Shown: in pieces, positions 43,520-52,434 of the stretch
Layout of the letters: the number at the start of each line of letters is the position of its first letter
Position numbering within the stretch: the first letter of the stretch is position 1
Assembly (NCBI RefSeq): GCF_900091455.1
Contig: NZ_LT607412.1
Span: 4,712,001 to 4,776,000 of the forward strand
Source: Micromonospora coriariae
GTDB taxonomy: Bacteria > Actinomycetota > Actinomycetes > Mycobacteriales > Micromonosporaceae
Direction: 5' to 3'
DNA: 64,000 bases
Notes under the pieces: generated by a model
The model's input: the letters and a program-made list of their open reading frames with translations, nothing else
Databases searched by the model: none
What the model was told of the DNA's origin: nothing
Position numbers and translations under genes: made by a program

Positions 43520-44182
43520 CTACTCGCCCGCGGCGACCAGACCCGTCTCGTACGCCAGCACCACGGCCTGGACCCGGTCGCGCAGCCCGAGCTTGGCCAG
43601 GATCCGCCCGACGTGCGTCTTGACCGTCTGCTCGGCCACCACCAGGTCGCCGGCGATCTCCGTGTTGTTGCGGCCCCGGGCGATCAACCGCAGCACCTCG
43701 GTCTCCCGCGGAGTGAGCCCGGCCAGGTCGGTGGGGCGGGGCCGGTGGCGGTCCGGGCGGGCCGCGAACTCGGCGATCAGCCGGCGGGTGACCGCCGGGG
43801 CGAGCAGCGCGTCCCCGGCCGCCACCACCCGCACCGCCTGCACCAGGTCGGCCGCCGGGGCGTCCTTGAGCAGGAAGCCGCTGGCCCCGGCGCGCAGTGC
43901 CTCGTACACGTAGTCGTCCAGGTCGAAGGTGGTGAGGATGAGCACCCGGGGGCGCTGCGCCGACCGGTCGCCGAGCAGCTTGCGGGTGGCGGCCAGCCCG
44001 TCCAGCACGGGCATCCGCACGTCCATCAGCACCACGTCCGGGTCGAGCCGGCGGGCCGCGGCGACGGCCTGCGCGCCGTCGGCGGCGTCACCGACCACCA
44101 GCAGGTCCGGCTGGGCGGCGAGCAGCGCCCCGAAGCCCTGCCGGACCATCGCCTGGTCGTCGGCGATCAGCACCTTGATCAT
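43520..44182 (-). CDS. NarL/FixJ-family response regulator
   Basis: 220 residues. Receiver: acidic pair Asp8-Asp9, phosphoacceptor Asp54 (VVLMDVRMP), Thr in LILTTFD and Lys in FLLKDA. LuxR-type HTH at ~150-215: LTPRETEVLRLIARGRNNTEIAGDLVVAEQTVKTHVGRILAKLGLRDR. Regulates transcription on phosphorylation by the partner kinase, which overlaps it by 4 bp on the same strand. Target genes are not evident. Confidence 0.95.
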   Translation of the reverse strand: MIKVLIADDQAMVRQGFGALLAAQPDLLVVGDAADGAQAVAAARRLDPDVVLMDVRMPVLDGLAATRKLLGDRSAQRPRVLILTTFDLDDYVYEALRAGASGFLLKDAPAADLVQAVRVVAAGDALLAPAVTRRLIAEFAARPDRHRPRPTDLAGLTPRETEVLRLIARGRNNTEIAGDLVVAEQTVKTHVGRILAKLGLRDRVQAVVLAYETGLVAAGE

Positions 44183-45417
44183 CGGTCCGCGTCCTCCACG
44201 TCGTACGGCAGCTCGACCGCCACCGCGTAACCCCCGTCGGGCAGCGTCCCGGCGGTGAACGTACCGCCGAGCGAGACGGCCCGCTCCCGCATGCCGGTCA
44301 ACCCGTGCCCGGCTCCGGCCTCGGTGCCCGGCCGGGCGTCGGTCGAGTCGGGCGGTGCGTTCTGCACGCGTACCCCCAGGCTGGAGCGGCCGGCGCGGAC
44401 GGTGACCCGCACCGCGGCGCCGCCCGCGTGCCGGGCCGCGTTGGCCAGGCCTTCCTGCACGATCCGGTACGCGGCCAGCCCGACCGGCGTGGGCACCCGC
44501 TCGACCTGCACCTGTTCGGCGTCCAGGGTCACCGGCAGCCCAGCCCTGCGCGCCGCCTCCACCATCGTTTCCAGGTCGGCCAGGTCGGGTTGCGGCGCGG
44601 TCTGCGGGCCGGTCGACTCGCTGCGCAGCACGCCGAGGAGCCGTCGCATGTCGGTGAGCGCGTCGCGGGCCGAACCGGCGATGGCGGTGAACTCCGCCGC
44701 GACCGGCGCCGGCACGTCGGTCAGCCGGTACGGCGCGGTCTCCGCCTGCACGGCGATCAGCGACATGTGGTGGGCCACCACGTCGTGCAGTTCCCGGGCG
44801 ATCCGGGTGCGTTCCTCCAGCACCGCGCGGCGCTCGTGCTCCCGCTCGCTCAGTTCGGTCTGCTCGGCCAGCGCGCGCCGGGACATCCTGTTGCGCCGGA
44901 TCAGGTCGCCGACGATCGCCAGCGCGCCGAGCAGCGCCAGGACAGCGGCCCGGTTCTCGGCGCGGACCAGGGTGAACACCGGCACTGTGGTGATCGCCAC
45001 CACCCAGACCAGCACCGGCCGGTCGACCCGCGCGACGACCACCGCGACCACCGCGATCGACCCGAGCGCCAGCGGCGGGGTCCACGGGCCGGGCGTGTCG
45101 GCGGGCGCGTTGAACGTGCACACCAGCAGGGCCAGCACGGTCAGCCGCCAGGCCAGCAGCGGACGCCGGGGCAGCGCCAGCAGCGGCGCCACGGTCATCG
45201 CCGCGAACAGCACCGCGATCGGCGTCGGCAGGCCCCAGTCGCTCTCCACGGCCACCGTGATCCAGAAGAGGCCGAGCGCGGCGAGCAGCCCGACCGGGGC
45301 GGCGTGACGGGCCAGCCTGGGCCAGCGGGCCAGCAGCGGCCGCCCGGGCGGGGCGTCCGGGCCCAGCAGGGTTTGCCGCAGGGCCCGCAGGGCCACGGCG
45401 ATCGGTTGCCGGTTCAC
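44179..45417 (-). CDS. Two-component sensor histidine kinase (NarX/DesK-like)
   Basis: 412 residues from GTG 45417; a GTG at 45459 is an alternative. The N-terminal half has about six membrane segments. The HisKA_3 dimerisation motif is RTRIARELHDVVAHHMSLIAVQAE, with the phospho-His in ELHDV. HATPase N-box: AYRIVQEGLANAARHAGG; G1: GAGHGLTGMRERA (degenerate G-x-G). The input domain is not recognised. Divergent from fabG with a 155-bp gap. The kinase and regulator form a standard operon. Confidence 0.94.
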   Translation of the reverse strand: MNRQPIAVALRALRQTLLGPDAPPGRPLLARWPRLARHAAPVGLLAALGLFWITVAVESDWGLPTPIAVLFAAMTVAPLLALPRRPLLAWRLTVLALLVCTFNAPADTPGPWTPPLALGSIAVVAVVVARVDRPVLVWVVAITTVPVFTLVRAENRAAVLALLGALAIVGDLIRRNRMSRRALAEQTELSEREHERRAVLEERTRIARELHDVVAHHMSLIAVQAETAPYRLTDVPAPVAAEFTAIAGSARDALTDMRRLLGVLRSESTGPQTAPQPDLADLETMVEAARRAGLPVTLDAEQVQVERVPTPVGLAAYRIVQEGLANAARHAGGAAVRVTVRAGRSSLGVRVQNAPPDSTDARPGTEAGAGHGLTGMRERAVSLGGTFTAGTLPDGGYAVAVELPYDVEDADR

Positions 45418-45572
45418 CACCGGGAGGCTACGGGCCGGCACCTCCGAGGGGCGTGCCACCAGGGGTTGATCCCCATGTCGTACCCCAGTGTGACGCGACT
45501 CCCGTTAGCGCTTACCTGCCGGTAACGCCTAGGCTCCGACGCGTCCGTGCTGACCATTCGCAAGGGGGAATC

Positions 45573-46277
45573 GTGGCCCGTACCGTGCTGGTGACCGGGG
45601 GGAACCGGGGAATCGGCCTGGCCATCGCGCAGGCCTTCGCCAAGCAGGGCGACCGGGTTGCGGTGACCCACCGCAGCGGCGAGGCGCCCGACGGTCTGTT
45701 CGGGGTGCGGGCCGACGTCACCGACGCCGACTCGATCGACGCCGCCTTCACCGCGGTGGAGGCCGAGCTGGGGCCGGTCGAGGTGCTGGTCTCCAACGCC
45801 GGTATCACCGACGACACGCTGCTGCTGCGGATGTCCGAGGAGCAGTTCACCGGCGTGCTGGACACCAACCTCACCGGCGCGTTCCGGTGCGCCAAGCGGG
45901 CCTCCGGAAAGATGCTCCGGGCCAGGTGGGGGCGCATGATCTTCGTCTCGTCGGTGGTCGCGCTCTCCGGCGGCGCAGGTCAGGTCAACTACGCCGCCAG
46001 CAAGGCCGGCCTGGTCGGCGTGGCCCGCTCGATCACCCGGGAGCTGGGCAGCCGCAACATCACCGCGAACGTGGTGGCGCCCGGCTTCATCGACACGGAC
46101 ATGACCGCCGGCCTGTCCGACGACCGCAAGGCGGAGATCCGCAAGTCCATCCCGGCTGGCCGGATGGCCCACCCGGACGAGGTCGCCGCGGTCGTCACCT
46201 GGCTGGCCGGCGACGCCGCCGGGTACGTCTCCGGGGCCGTGATCCCGGTCGACGGTGGCCTCGGTATGGGCCACTGA
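45573..46277 (+). CDS. fabG: 3-oxoacyl-[ACP] reductase
   Basis: 234 residues, GTG 45573 after AAGGGGG. Rossmann motif TGGNRGIG (T-G-x3-G-x-G), NNAG-type SNAG, catalytic Ser in VSSVVALSGGAG, and Tyr-x3-Lys in NYAASKAG. APGFIDTDM is the FabG signature. It reduces beta-ketoacyl-ACP in fatty acid synthesis. It is next to fabI (35 bp gap), the same order as mabA-inhA in mycobacteria. Monocistronic with fabI. Confidence 0.95.
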   Translation: MARTVLVTGGNRGIGLAIAQAFAKQGDRVAVTHRSGEAPDGLFGVRADVTDADSIDAAFTAVEAELGPVEVLVSNAGITDDTLLLRMSEEQFTGVLDTNLTGAFRCAKRASGKMLRARWGRMIFVSSVVALSGGAGQVNYAASKAGLVGVARSITRELGSRNITANVVAPGFIDTDMTAGLSDDRKAEIRKSIPAGRMAHPDEVAAVVTWLAGDAAGYVSGAVIPVDGGLGMGH

Positions 46278-46312
46278 CCAGCGCTATCTGACTACGTACG
46301 GAGGAACCCTGC

Positions 46313-47080
46313 ATGTCCGGACTGCTCGCCGGTAAGCGGCTGCTGGTCACCGGTGTCATCACCGACGCCTCGATCGCCTTCTCGGTGGCGAAGCTCGCCC
46401 AGGAGAACGGCGCGCAGGTCGTGCTGACCGGCTTCGGACGGCTCTCCCTGGTCGAGCGGATCGCCAAGCGACTGCCCGAGCCGGCCCCGGTGATCGAGGT
46501 GGACGTGACCAACACGGAGCACCTGGCCAGCCTCGCCGACCGCGTCCGCGAGCACGTCGACGGGCTCGACGGCGTAGTGCACTCCATCGGCTTCGCCCCG
46601 CAGAGCTGCCTGGGCGGCGGCTTCCTCGACGCCCCCTGGGAGGACGTGGCGACCGCGCTGCACGTCTCCACCTACTCGTACAAGTCGCTCGCCATGGCGG
46701 CGCTGCCGCTGATGTCCGCCGGCGGCGCGGTGGTCGGCCTGACCTTCGACGCCACGAAGGCGTGGCCGGTCTACGACTGGATGGGCGTGGCCAAGGCCGG
46801 CCTGGAGTCCGCGTCCCGCTACCTGGCGCTGCACCTGGGCAAGCAGGGCATCCGCAGCAACCTGGTCGCCGCCGGGCCGCTGCGCACCATCGCCGCCAAG
46901 TCGATCCCCGGTTTCGACCAGTTCGAGGACGCCTGGACCCAGCGGGCTCCGCTCGGCTGGAGCCTCACCGACCAGGAGCCCGCCGCGCGGGCCTGCCTGG
47001 CGCTGCTGTCCGACTGGTTCCCCGCCACCACCGGCGAGATCGTGCACGTCGACGGCGGCTACCACGCCATCGGCGCCTGA
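46313..47080 (+). CDS. fabI: Enoyl-[ACP] reductase (InhA-like)
   Basis: 255 residues. SDR variant with the G-x5-S-I-A motif GVITDASIAFSVA, a Tyr-x6-Lys active site in YDWMGVAKAG, and FAPQSCLGGGF and AGPLRTIAAKSIPGF (the substrate-loop block). The conserved catalytic loop and the InhA-like GPLRT-AAKSIPGF support NADH-dependent reduction of enoyl-ACP. ATG 46313 follows GGAGGAAC. Ends the fatty acid pair; the next element is a hairpin repeat. Confidence 0.96.
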   Translation: MSGLLAGKRLLVTGVITDASIAFSVAKLAQENGAQVVLTGFGRLSLVERIAKRLPEPAPVIEVDVTNTEHLASLADRVREHVDGLDGVVHSIGFAPQSCLGGGFLDAPWEDVATALHVSTYSYKSLAMAALPLMSAGGAVVGLTFDATKAWPVYDWMGVAKAGLESASRYLALHLGKQGIRSNLVAAGPLRTIAAKSIPGFDQFEDAWTQRAPLGWSLTDQEPAARACLALLSDWFPATTGEIVHVDGGYHAIGA

Positions 47081-47083
47081 CGT

Positions 47084-47136
47084 TTAAGGAAGGGCCCCTT
47101 GTTAACGCCTGCGGTAGAGCAGGGGGCCCTTCTTAA
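47084..47136. repeat. GGAAGGGCCCC-type hairpin repeat element (copy 2), terminator-like
   Basis: TTAAGGAAGGGCCCC (47084-47098) pairs with GGGGCCCTTCTTAA (47123-47136), with one bulge. Near-copy of the element at 28606-28657, including the loop (TTAACGCCTGCGGTAGAG against TTATCGCATTCCGCATAG). It lies directly after the fabI stop and can terminate the fabG-fabI transcript. Confidence 0.75.
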
Positions 47137-47203
47137 CACCGTGGACCACTCCGGAGCAGGGGCCGTCGCCGGATCGTTCCGGCCGACCGGCAAGAATGGA
47201 CCC

Positions 47204-48232
47204 ATGGCGTACGACGCGGTGGTGCTGGTGTCCTTCGGTGGGCCGGAGCGGCCCGAGGACGTGATGCCGTTCCTGCAGAACGTGACCCGGGGCCGCGGCG
47301 TGCCGCCCGAACGGCTGGCCGAGGTCGCCGAGCACTACCAGCACTTCGGCGGGGTGTCCCCGATCAACCAGCAGTGCCGTGACCTGCTGGCCGCCGTCCG
47401 CGCCGACTTCGCCGCACACGGTCTCGACCTGCCCGTCTACTGGGGCAACCGCAACTGGGACCCGCTGCTCGCGGACACCGTGACCCAGATGCGCGACGAC
47501 GGCGTCACCAGGGCGCTCGCCTTCGTCACCAGCGCGTACGGCGGCTACTCGTCCTGCCGGCAGTACCAGGAGGACATCGCCGCAGCCCGGGCCGCGGTCG
47601 GCCCGGACGCCCCGGTCATCGAGAAGCTGCGCCAGTTCTGGGACCATCCCGGCTTCGTCGAGCCGCACGTCGACGCGGTCCGTGCCGCCCTGGGGCAGCT
47701 CGACCCGGCGAAGCGGGACACCACCCGGCTGGTCTTCAGCGCCCACTCGGTCCCTACCTCGATGGCCGCCAACGCCGGCCCGCACGGCGGCCGGTACGAG
47801 GCGCAGCTGCGCGAGACCGCCCGGCTGGTGGCCGCGGCCGCCGCTCCCGACCTGCCGTACGACCTGGTGTGGCAGAGCCGCTCCGGCCCGCCGCAGGTGC
47901 CGTGGCTGGAGCCGGACATCAACGACCACCTGGCGACCCTCGCGCAGGGCGGCACCACCGGCGTGGTGGTCAGCCCGATCGGGTTCGTCTCGGACCACCT
48001 GGAGGTGGTGTGGGACCTGGACACCGAGGCGTTGGAGACCGCCAAGCAGCTCGGCCTGGACTTCGTCCGGGCCGGCACCCCGGGCACCGACCCGCGCTTC
48101 GTGGCCATGGTGCGGGAGTTGGTCACCGAGCGGACCGACCCGGACGGCGCGCAGCTGCGCCGCCGCCTGGGCGACCTGCCGATGTGGGACACCTGCCCCA
48201 CCGTCTGCTGCGTGCCGACCCGCCGCCCCTGA
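47204..48232 (+). CDS. hemH: Ferrochelatase (coproporphyrin ferrochelatase type)
   Basis: 342 residues, ATG 47204. VVLVSFGGPERPEDVMPFLQNVTRGRGVPPERL is the family N-terminal block; VFSAHSVPTSM carries the metal-binding His, and PIGFVSDHLEVVWDLDTEA the second conserved block. The C-terminal CPTVCCVP is the Cys-rich segment that ligates a [2Fe-2S] cluster in actinobacterial enzymes. It inserts Fe2+ into coproporphyrin III (CpfC) in the heme pathway of Actinobacteria. No other heme gene is near. The gene is followed by the HAD phosphatase. Confidence 0.95.
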   Translation: MAYDAVVLVSFGGPERPEDVMPFLQNVTRGRGVPPERLAEVAEHYQHFGGVSPINQQCRDLLAAVRADFAAHGLDLPVYWGNRNWDPLLADTVTQMRDDGVTRALAFVTSAYGGYSSCRQYQEDIAAARAAVGPDAPVIEKLRQFWDHPGFVEPHVDAVRAALGQLDPAKRDTTRLVFSAHSVPTSMAANAGPHGGRYEAQLRETARLVAAAAAPDLPYDLVWQSRSGPPQVPWLEPDINDHLATLAQGGTTGVVVSPIGFVSDHLEVVWDLDTEALETAKQLGLDFVRAGTPGTDPRFVAMVRELVTERTDPDGAQLRRRLGDLPMWDTCPTVCCVPTRRP

Positions 48233-48269
48233 CCGTCCACCCGCCCACCGACACCCCGGGGATCACCTA

Positions 48270-49049
48270 ATGCATGACCGCAAGCCCGTCGAGAGCTGGC
48301 TGACCGACATGGACGGCGTGCTCGTGCACGAGGGCCAGCCGGTGCCCGGCGCGCCGGAGTTCATCAACCGGCTGCGCTCCTCGGGCAAGCCGTTCCTGGT
48401 GCTGACCAACAACTCGATCTACACCCCGCGCGACCTGACCGCCCGGCTGAGCCGGATGGGGCTGGACGTGCCGGAGGAGTCGATCTGGTCCTCCGCGCTG
48501 GCCACCGGCCAGTTCCTCGCCGACCAGCGGCCGGGCGGCACCGCGTACGTGATCGGGGAGGCGGGGCTGACCACGGCGCTGCACGCGGTCGGTTACGTGC
48601 TCACCGACTTCGCCCCGGACTACGTGGTGCTCGGTGAGACCCGCACCTACAGCTTCGAGGCGATCACCAAGGCGGTCCGGTTGATCAACGACGGGGCCCG
48701 GTTCATCTGCACCAACCCCGATGTCACCGGCCCGTCGGTGGAGGGCGCGCTGCCCGCCGCCGGCTCGGTCGCCGCCATGATCTCCAAGGCGACCGGGGTG
48801 GAGCCGTACTTCGTCGGCAAGCCGAACCCGATGATGATGCGCTCGGCGCTGAACACCATCAACGCGCACTCCGAGAGCACCGCGATGATCGGTGACCGGA
48901 TGGACACCGACATCCTGTGCGGGCTGGAGGCCGGGCTGGAGACCATCCTGGTGCTCACCGGGATCAGCAGCCGCACCGAGGCGGAGCGCTACCCGTACCG
49001 CCCGTCCCGGATCATCAACTCGGTGGCGGACCTGCTCGACGAGGTCTGA
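48270..49049 (+). CDS. HAD-IIA-family phosphatase (NagD-like)
   Basis: 259 residues, ATG 48270. Catalytic motif I is LTDMDGVLVHEG (Asp nucleophile and Asp+2), motif II is LVLTNNS, motif III Lys is in GKPNPMMM, and motif IV is MIGDRMDTDI. The C2-type cap lies between them. Dephosphorylates small phosphorylated metabolites; specificity unknown. It is 37 bp after hemH and on the same strand, maybe cotranscribed. Confidence 0.93.
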   Translation: MHDRKPVESWLTDMDGVLVHEGQPVPGAPEFINRLRSSGKPFLVLTNNSIYTPRDLTARLSRMGLDVPEESIWSSALATGQFLADQRPGGTAYVIGEAGLTTALHAVGYVLTDFAPDYVVLGETRTYSFEAITKAVRLINDGARFICTNPDVTGPSVEGALPAAGSVAAMISKATGVEPYFVGKPNPMMMRSALNTINAHSESTAMIGDRMDTDILCGLEAGLETILVLTGISSRTEAERYPYRPSRIINSVADLLDEV

Positions 49050-49064
49050 CCCGCTTGCCTCCCG

Positions 49065-49859
49065 TCAGGGGCGCAGTGGGGCGTTGCAGGCGGCCACCAG
49101 CGCCTGCCGGCAGGCCGTGGTGAGCGGGCGGAGCGCGGCGTCGCGCTGCTGCGCCTCGTAGTTGTTGATCGCGCCACCGGGCGCGGCGTGCCCGGCCAGC
49201 GCGAGCACCCGGTCGAGCACCGCGGCGCGGGCGAAGAGTCGACGGGCCCGGGGGTCGAAGCCGGGCGGCAGGTCGGTGGCGCCGTCCGGGCGGCGCAGCG
49301 CGGCCAGCGCCCCGGCCAGCTCGGGCCGCCACTGGGCGACGTCCAGACGGGTCAGCGCGGCGGTCGTCTCGGCGAGCGCGGCAGCCAGCTCGGCCTCCGC
49401 CTCGGCGGCTCCGGGCAGCGACAGTGACGCGGCGGGCGCGTTGGCCGGCAGCGGGTAGACCCGCCAGAGCACCGTCTCGAAACAGTCCCCCGAGCCGGAG
49501 GTGTGCAGCCGGACCTGCGGGATCAACCCGAGCCCACCGGCCACCACCGCCTCGCCCGCGACCAGCGCCGCACCGGCGAAGTCACCGGGGCCGGGCAGCC
49601 CCCGCGGGTCGCCCGGCGCGGGCAGCACCAGACGGATCTCGTCCGGGGAGAGCTTGGCCAGGGTGGGCAGCGCGGCACCCAGCGGGACGTCGGTCCAGGT
49701 GCCGGGGGCGTCCGCCACGAGGTGCTCCTCGTCGCCGGCGATGGCGTCGGCGACCTCGTCGTACGGCACCAACCCGGCGCGCCACGCGCGCACCCAGGCG
49801 ACAAACCGGCTCGACCGGCGCGGCGTGAGTGTGGCCGCGCCCGCTGTGGGGGTGGACAT
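49065..49859 (-). CDS. Conserved hypothetical protein
   Basis: 264 residues from ATG 49859 (MSTPTAGAATLTPRR). Features: SSRFVAWVRAWRAGLVPYDEVADAIAGDEEHLVAD at the start, ALPTLAKLSPDEIRLVLPAPGDPRGLPGPGDFAGAALVAGEAVV in the middle and a helical C-terminus with NNYEAQQRDAALRPLTTACRQALVAA. Such proteins of unknown function are conserved in Actinobacteria near hemH/NagD-like genes. No catalytic motif was recognised. Confidence 0.78.
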   Translation of the reverse strand: MSTPTAGAATLTPRRSSRFVAWVRAWRAGLVPYDEVADAIAGDEEHLVADAPGTWTDVPLGAALPTLAKLSPDEIRLVLPAPGDPRGLPGPGDFAGAALVAGEAVVAGGLGLIPQVRLHTSGSGDCFETVLWRVYPLPANAPAASLSLPGAAEAEAELAAALAETTAALTRLDVAQWRPELAGALAALRRPDGATDLPPGFDPRARRLFARAAVLDRVLALAGHAAPGGAINNYEAQQRDAALRPLTTACRQALVAACNAPLRP

Positions 49860-49979
49860 GCCGAAAGGGTACGTGGTCACCGCCGGCCCTGTCTCGACTG
49901 CCGCTCCGGCCGCCCTGCCTGACCCGAACTGCCCCCTTCGCCCCACTCCCGGCCCCGCCCCCAGCCCGCTCTCTACTCA

Positions 49980-50057
49980 CGTCGATCATGGCGCCGCCGT
50001 GGGCGGTCCATCCTGATTCGTGACGTTTCGCGAGGCACCACAATTCCATGATCGACG
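49980..50057. repeat. Inverted repeat with 12-bp perfect termini
   Basis: CGTCGATCATGG (49980-49991) and CCATGATCGACG (50046-50057) are exact reverse complements 54 bp apart. The interior (about 54 bp) shows no gene. The GTCGATCATG motif is frequent in Micromonospora-like dispersed repeats, which suggests a small MITE/REP-like element or a stem-loop. It lies between divergent genes. Confidence 0.55.
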
Positions 50058-50132
50058 GGGTGCGGGGTGGGGGTGGAGGGTCGGCGGTGTGTCGAGGTGG
50101 TGGTCGGGGGTGGCGGGGTTAGCGTGATCGAC

Positions 50133-50945
50133 ATGGCGGGGCGATACGGCGAGGACGTGTTGGCGGGCGACTGGCGGCGGCGGAAGGTCACCCCCGAGGT
50201 GGACGCCGAGCCGGATCTCGTGGTGGAGGACGCCGACTCCGGGTTCTGCGGGGCGGTGGTGGGCTTCGAATCGGGCGCGGTGGTGCTGGAGGACCGGCAC
50301 GGCCGGCGGCGCAACTTCCCCCTGCTGCCGGCGGCGTTCCTGCTCGACGGTCGCCCGGTGACGCTGCGCCGCCCGACCCGCGCGCCGGTGCCGACGGCCC
50401 GCCGGCGCACCGCGTCCGGCTCGGTGGCGGTGGACAACGTCCGCGCCCAGGTGGCCAGGGCCAGCCGGATCTGGGTGGAGGGCATCCACGACGCGGCGCT
50501 GGTCGAGCGGATCTGGGGTGACGACCTGCGGATCGAGAGCGTGGTCGTGGAGCCGCTGGACGGCATCGACGCCCTCGACGCCGAGGTGCGCGACTTCGGC
50601 CCGGCCCCGACCCGGCGACTCGGCGTACTCGTCGACCACCTGGTGCCGGGCAGCAAGGAGAGCCGGATCGTGGCCCGGGTGACCTCGCCGTACGTGCTGG
50701 TGACCGGGCATCCGTACGTGGACGTCTGGCAGGCGGTCAAGCCGGCGGCGCTGGGCATCGCGGCGTGGCCGGTGGTACCGCCGGGGCGGCCGTGGAAGGA
50801 GGGGGTCTGCGCGGCCCTCGGGGTGGCCGAGCCGGCCGACATGTGGCGGCACATCCTGTCCCGGGTGAACACCTTCGCCGACGTGGAGACCCCCCTGATC
50901 AACGCCATGGAACGCCTCATCGACTTCGTCACCGAAGCCCCCTGA
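50133..50945 (+). CDS. DUF3097 domain protein
   Basis: 270 residues. Motifs YGEDVLAGDWRRRKVTPEVDAEPDLVVEDADSGFCGAVVG, VDNVRAQVARASRIWVEGIHDAALVERIWGDDLRIESVVVEPLDGID and LGVLVDHLVPGSKESRIVARVTSPYVLVTGHPYVDVWQAVKP are typical DUF3097 blocks, a family confined mainly to Actinobacteria. The central part resembles a Toprim-like nucleotidyl fold (VEGIHD with acidic residues), but activity is unknown. ATG 50133 is preferred over upstream GTG codons. Confidence 0.9.
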   Translation: MAGRYGEDVLAGDWRRRKVTPEVDAEPDLVVEDADSGFCGAVVGFESGAVVLEDRHGRRRNFPLLPAAFLLDGRPVTLRRPTRAPVPTARRRTASGSVAVDNVRAQVARASRIWVEGIHDAALVERIWGDDLRIESVVVEPLDGIDALDAEVRDFGPAPTRRLGVLVDHLVPGSKESRIVARVTSPYVLVTGHPYVDVWQAVKPAALGIAAWPVVPPGRPWKEGVCAALGVAEPADMWRHILSRVNTFADVETPLINAMERLIDFVTEAP

Positions 50946-51002
50946 CGGCCTGAGCCCCGGATCCCCTGAGCCCCCTGATCCCCTGATCCACCGGGCGGCG
51001 GG

Positions 51003-52304
51003 TCAGGGGACCTCGTCGGGGCTGCGCGTGAAGACGAACGTGGCGATGTCGACCGCCACCGCCCGTCCGCTGTCGTCGCGTAGCACCGACAGGATCTCGC
51101 CGGTCTCCGGGCCGGAGCGTCCCCGCCAGCGGTCCGTCCCCTCGGCGACGAACCGGCTCACCCGCTCACCGCGTACGTGGGCCACCAGGTCACCCGCGTC
51201 CCAGTTCAGGTCCAGCGAGGTGCCCATCCACCACCAGCGGCCGGTCAGCTCGGCCAGCTCGGCCAAAGGCGCGTCGGTGGCCGGCCGCCACGGCTGCGGG
51301 AACGCCGGCTCGGCGTCCAGCACGGTGGTCAGCAGCCGGCGGCCGAGCCCGGTGATCGGGAAGCCGTACGCGTTGGCGAAGCCGACCACGGCGGTACGGG
51401 TGGGCCGGTGCACCGCGAGGGCGGCCACGTACCCGGGCATCGAGCCGCCGTGCCCGACGTACACGCGTTCGCCGTCCCGGTAGAGCTCCAGCCCCAGGCC
51501 GTGCCCGCCGGTCCAGGAGTCGAGGTCGCTGATCACCACGGGCGCGCACATCTCGGTCAGCGTCTCGGCGGCCAGCACCGACGGGTCCGGGTCGGCCAGG
51601 AACGCCGCCCACCGGCCCAGGTCCTCGATCGTCGACCAGAGCTGCCCGGCCGGGGCCATCGCCCCGGTGTCGGTGCGGGGCTCCTCGCGCAGCGTGTCGT
51701 GCCACGGGTGGACGACGTAGCCGCGGGCGAACGGTTCAGTGGCCGCGTAGGTGGTGCGGTGCAGGCCCAGCGGGGTGAGGATCCGTTCGTCGAGCAGGTC
51801 GGCCCACGGCTTGCCGGTGTGTCGTTCGAGCACCCCGCCGAGCAGCCCGTACGCCAGGTTGGAGTAGTGGTACGTGGCGTGCGGCGGGTAGGCGATCTTG
51901 TCGGCGTCGACGTCGGCGAGCAGAGTGCTCAGGTCGACGCCCGCCGCCCGCTCCCACCAGTCACCCTCGGGTTCACGCTGGATGCCGCTGGCGTGCCCGA
52001 GCAGTTGGCGCAGGGTGAGCCTGCCCACGCCGGTGCCCGGCAGGTGCTGCTCCAGCCGGTCATCGAGGGCCAGTCGGCCGGCGTCGCGCAACTGCATGAT
52101 CAGGGTGGCGGTCATCGTCTTGCTGATCGAGCCGAGCCGGTACTGCAGGTCGACGTCCGGGCGGGGGTGCTCGCCGGCGGCGGCGACGTGCGCCAGCGTG
52201 CCGTCGCGGACCACGCCCAGCACCAGCGACGGGGCGCGGCCGTCGGCCTGTGCCTGGGCCACCTGGGCGTCGATCTGTCGGGCGGTTTCCGGCAGCAGGG
52301 TCAA
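51003..52304 (-). CDS. Serine hydrolase (class C beta-lactamase/penicillin-binding fold)
   Basis: 433 residues with a TTG start at 52304, preceded by GGAGATCCCG. Serine motif is Ser59-Ile-Ser-Lys62 (GSISKTM), the second motif is YSN (YHYSNLAYG) and the third HGG (GHGGSMPG). All three active-site motifs are present. C-terminal ~110 residues form an extra beta-rich domain with WW and RWRGRSGPETG. No signal peptide, so probably cytoplasmic. Substrate unknown: esterase, aminohydrolase or beta-lactamase. Confidence 0.9.
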   Translation of the reverse strand: MTLLPETARQIDAQVAQAQADGRAPSLVLGVVRDGTLAHVAAAGEHPRPDVDLQYRLGSISKTMTATLIMQLRDAGRLALDDRLEQHLPGTGVGRLTLRQLLGHASGIQREPEGDWWERAAGVDLSTLLADVDADKIAYPPHATYHYSNLAYGLLGGVLERHTGKPWADLLDERILTPLGLHRTTYAATEPFARGYVVHPWHDTLREEPRTDTGAMAPAGQLWSTIEDLGRWAAFLADPDPSVLAAETLTEMCAPVVISDLDSWTGGHGLGLELYRDGERVYVGHGGSMPGYVAALAVHRPTRTAVVGFANAYGFPITGLGRRLLTTVLDAEPAFPQPWRPATDAPLAELAELTGRWWWMGTSLDLNWDAGDLVAHVRGERVSRFVAEGTDRWRGRSGPETGEILSVLRDDSGRAVAVDIATFVFTRSPDEVP

Positions 52305-52434
52305 CGGGATCTCCTCGCTCGTCGGCTCGGGCGGGCCACCGGTGTGGGGTGTTTCGGTGGGGCCAGGCGGTTGCGCCGAGCCTACTGATCATCACGGGTC
52401 GGCTGCTCGTGCATTCGCGTGTCACGATTGGGGT

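Noticed and set aside
50946..51002. Repeats of CCCTGAGCC/CCCTGATCC
   Set aside because: Short low-complexity tract between convergent genes; it may form a weak terminator with the serine hydrolase end, but the case is poor.
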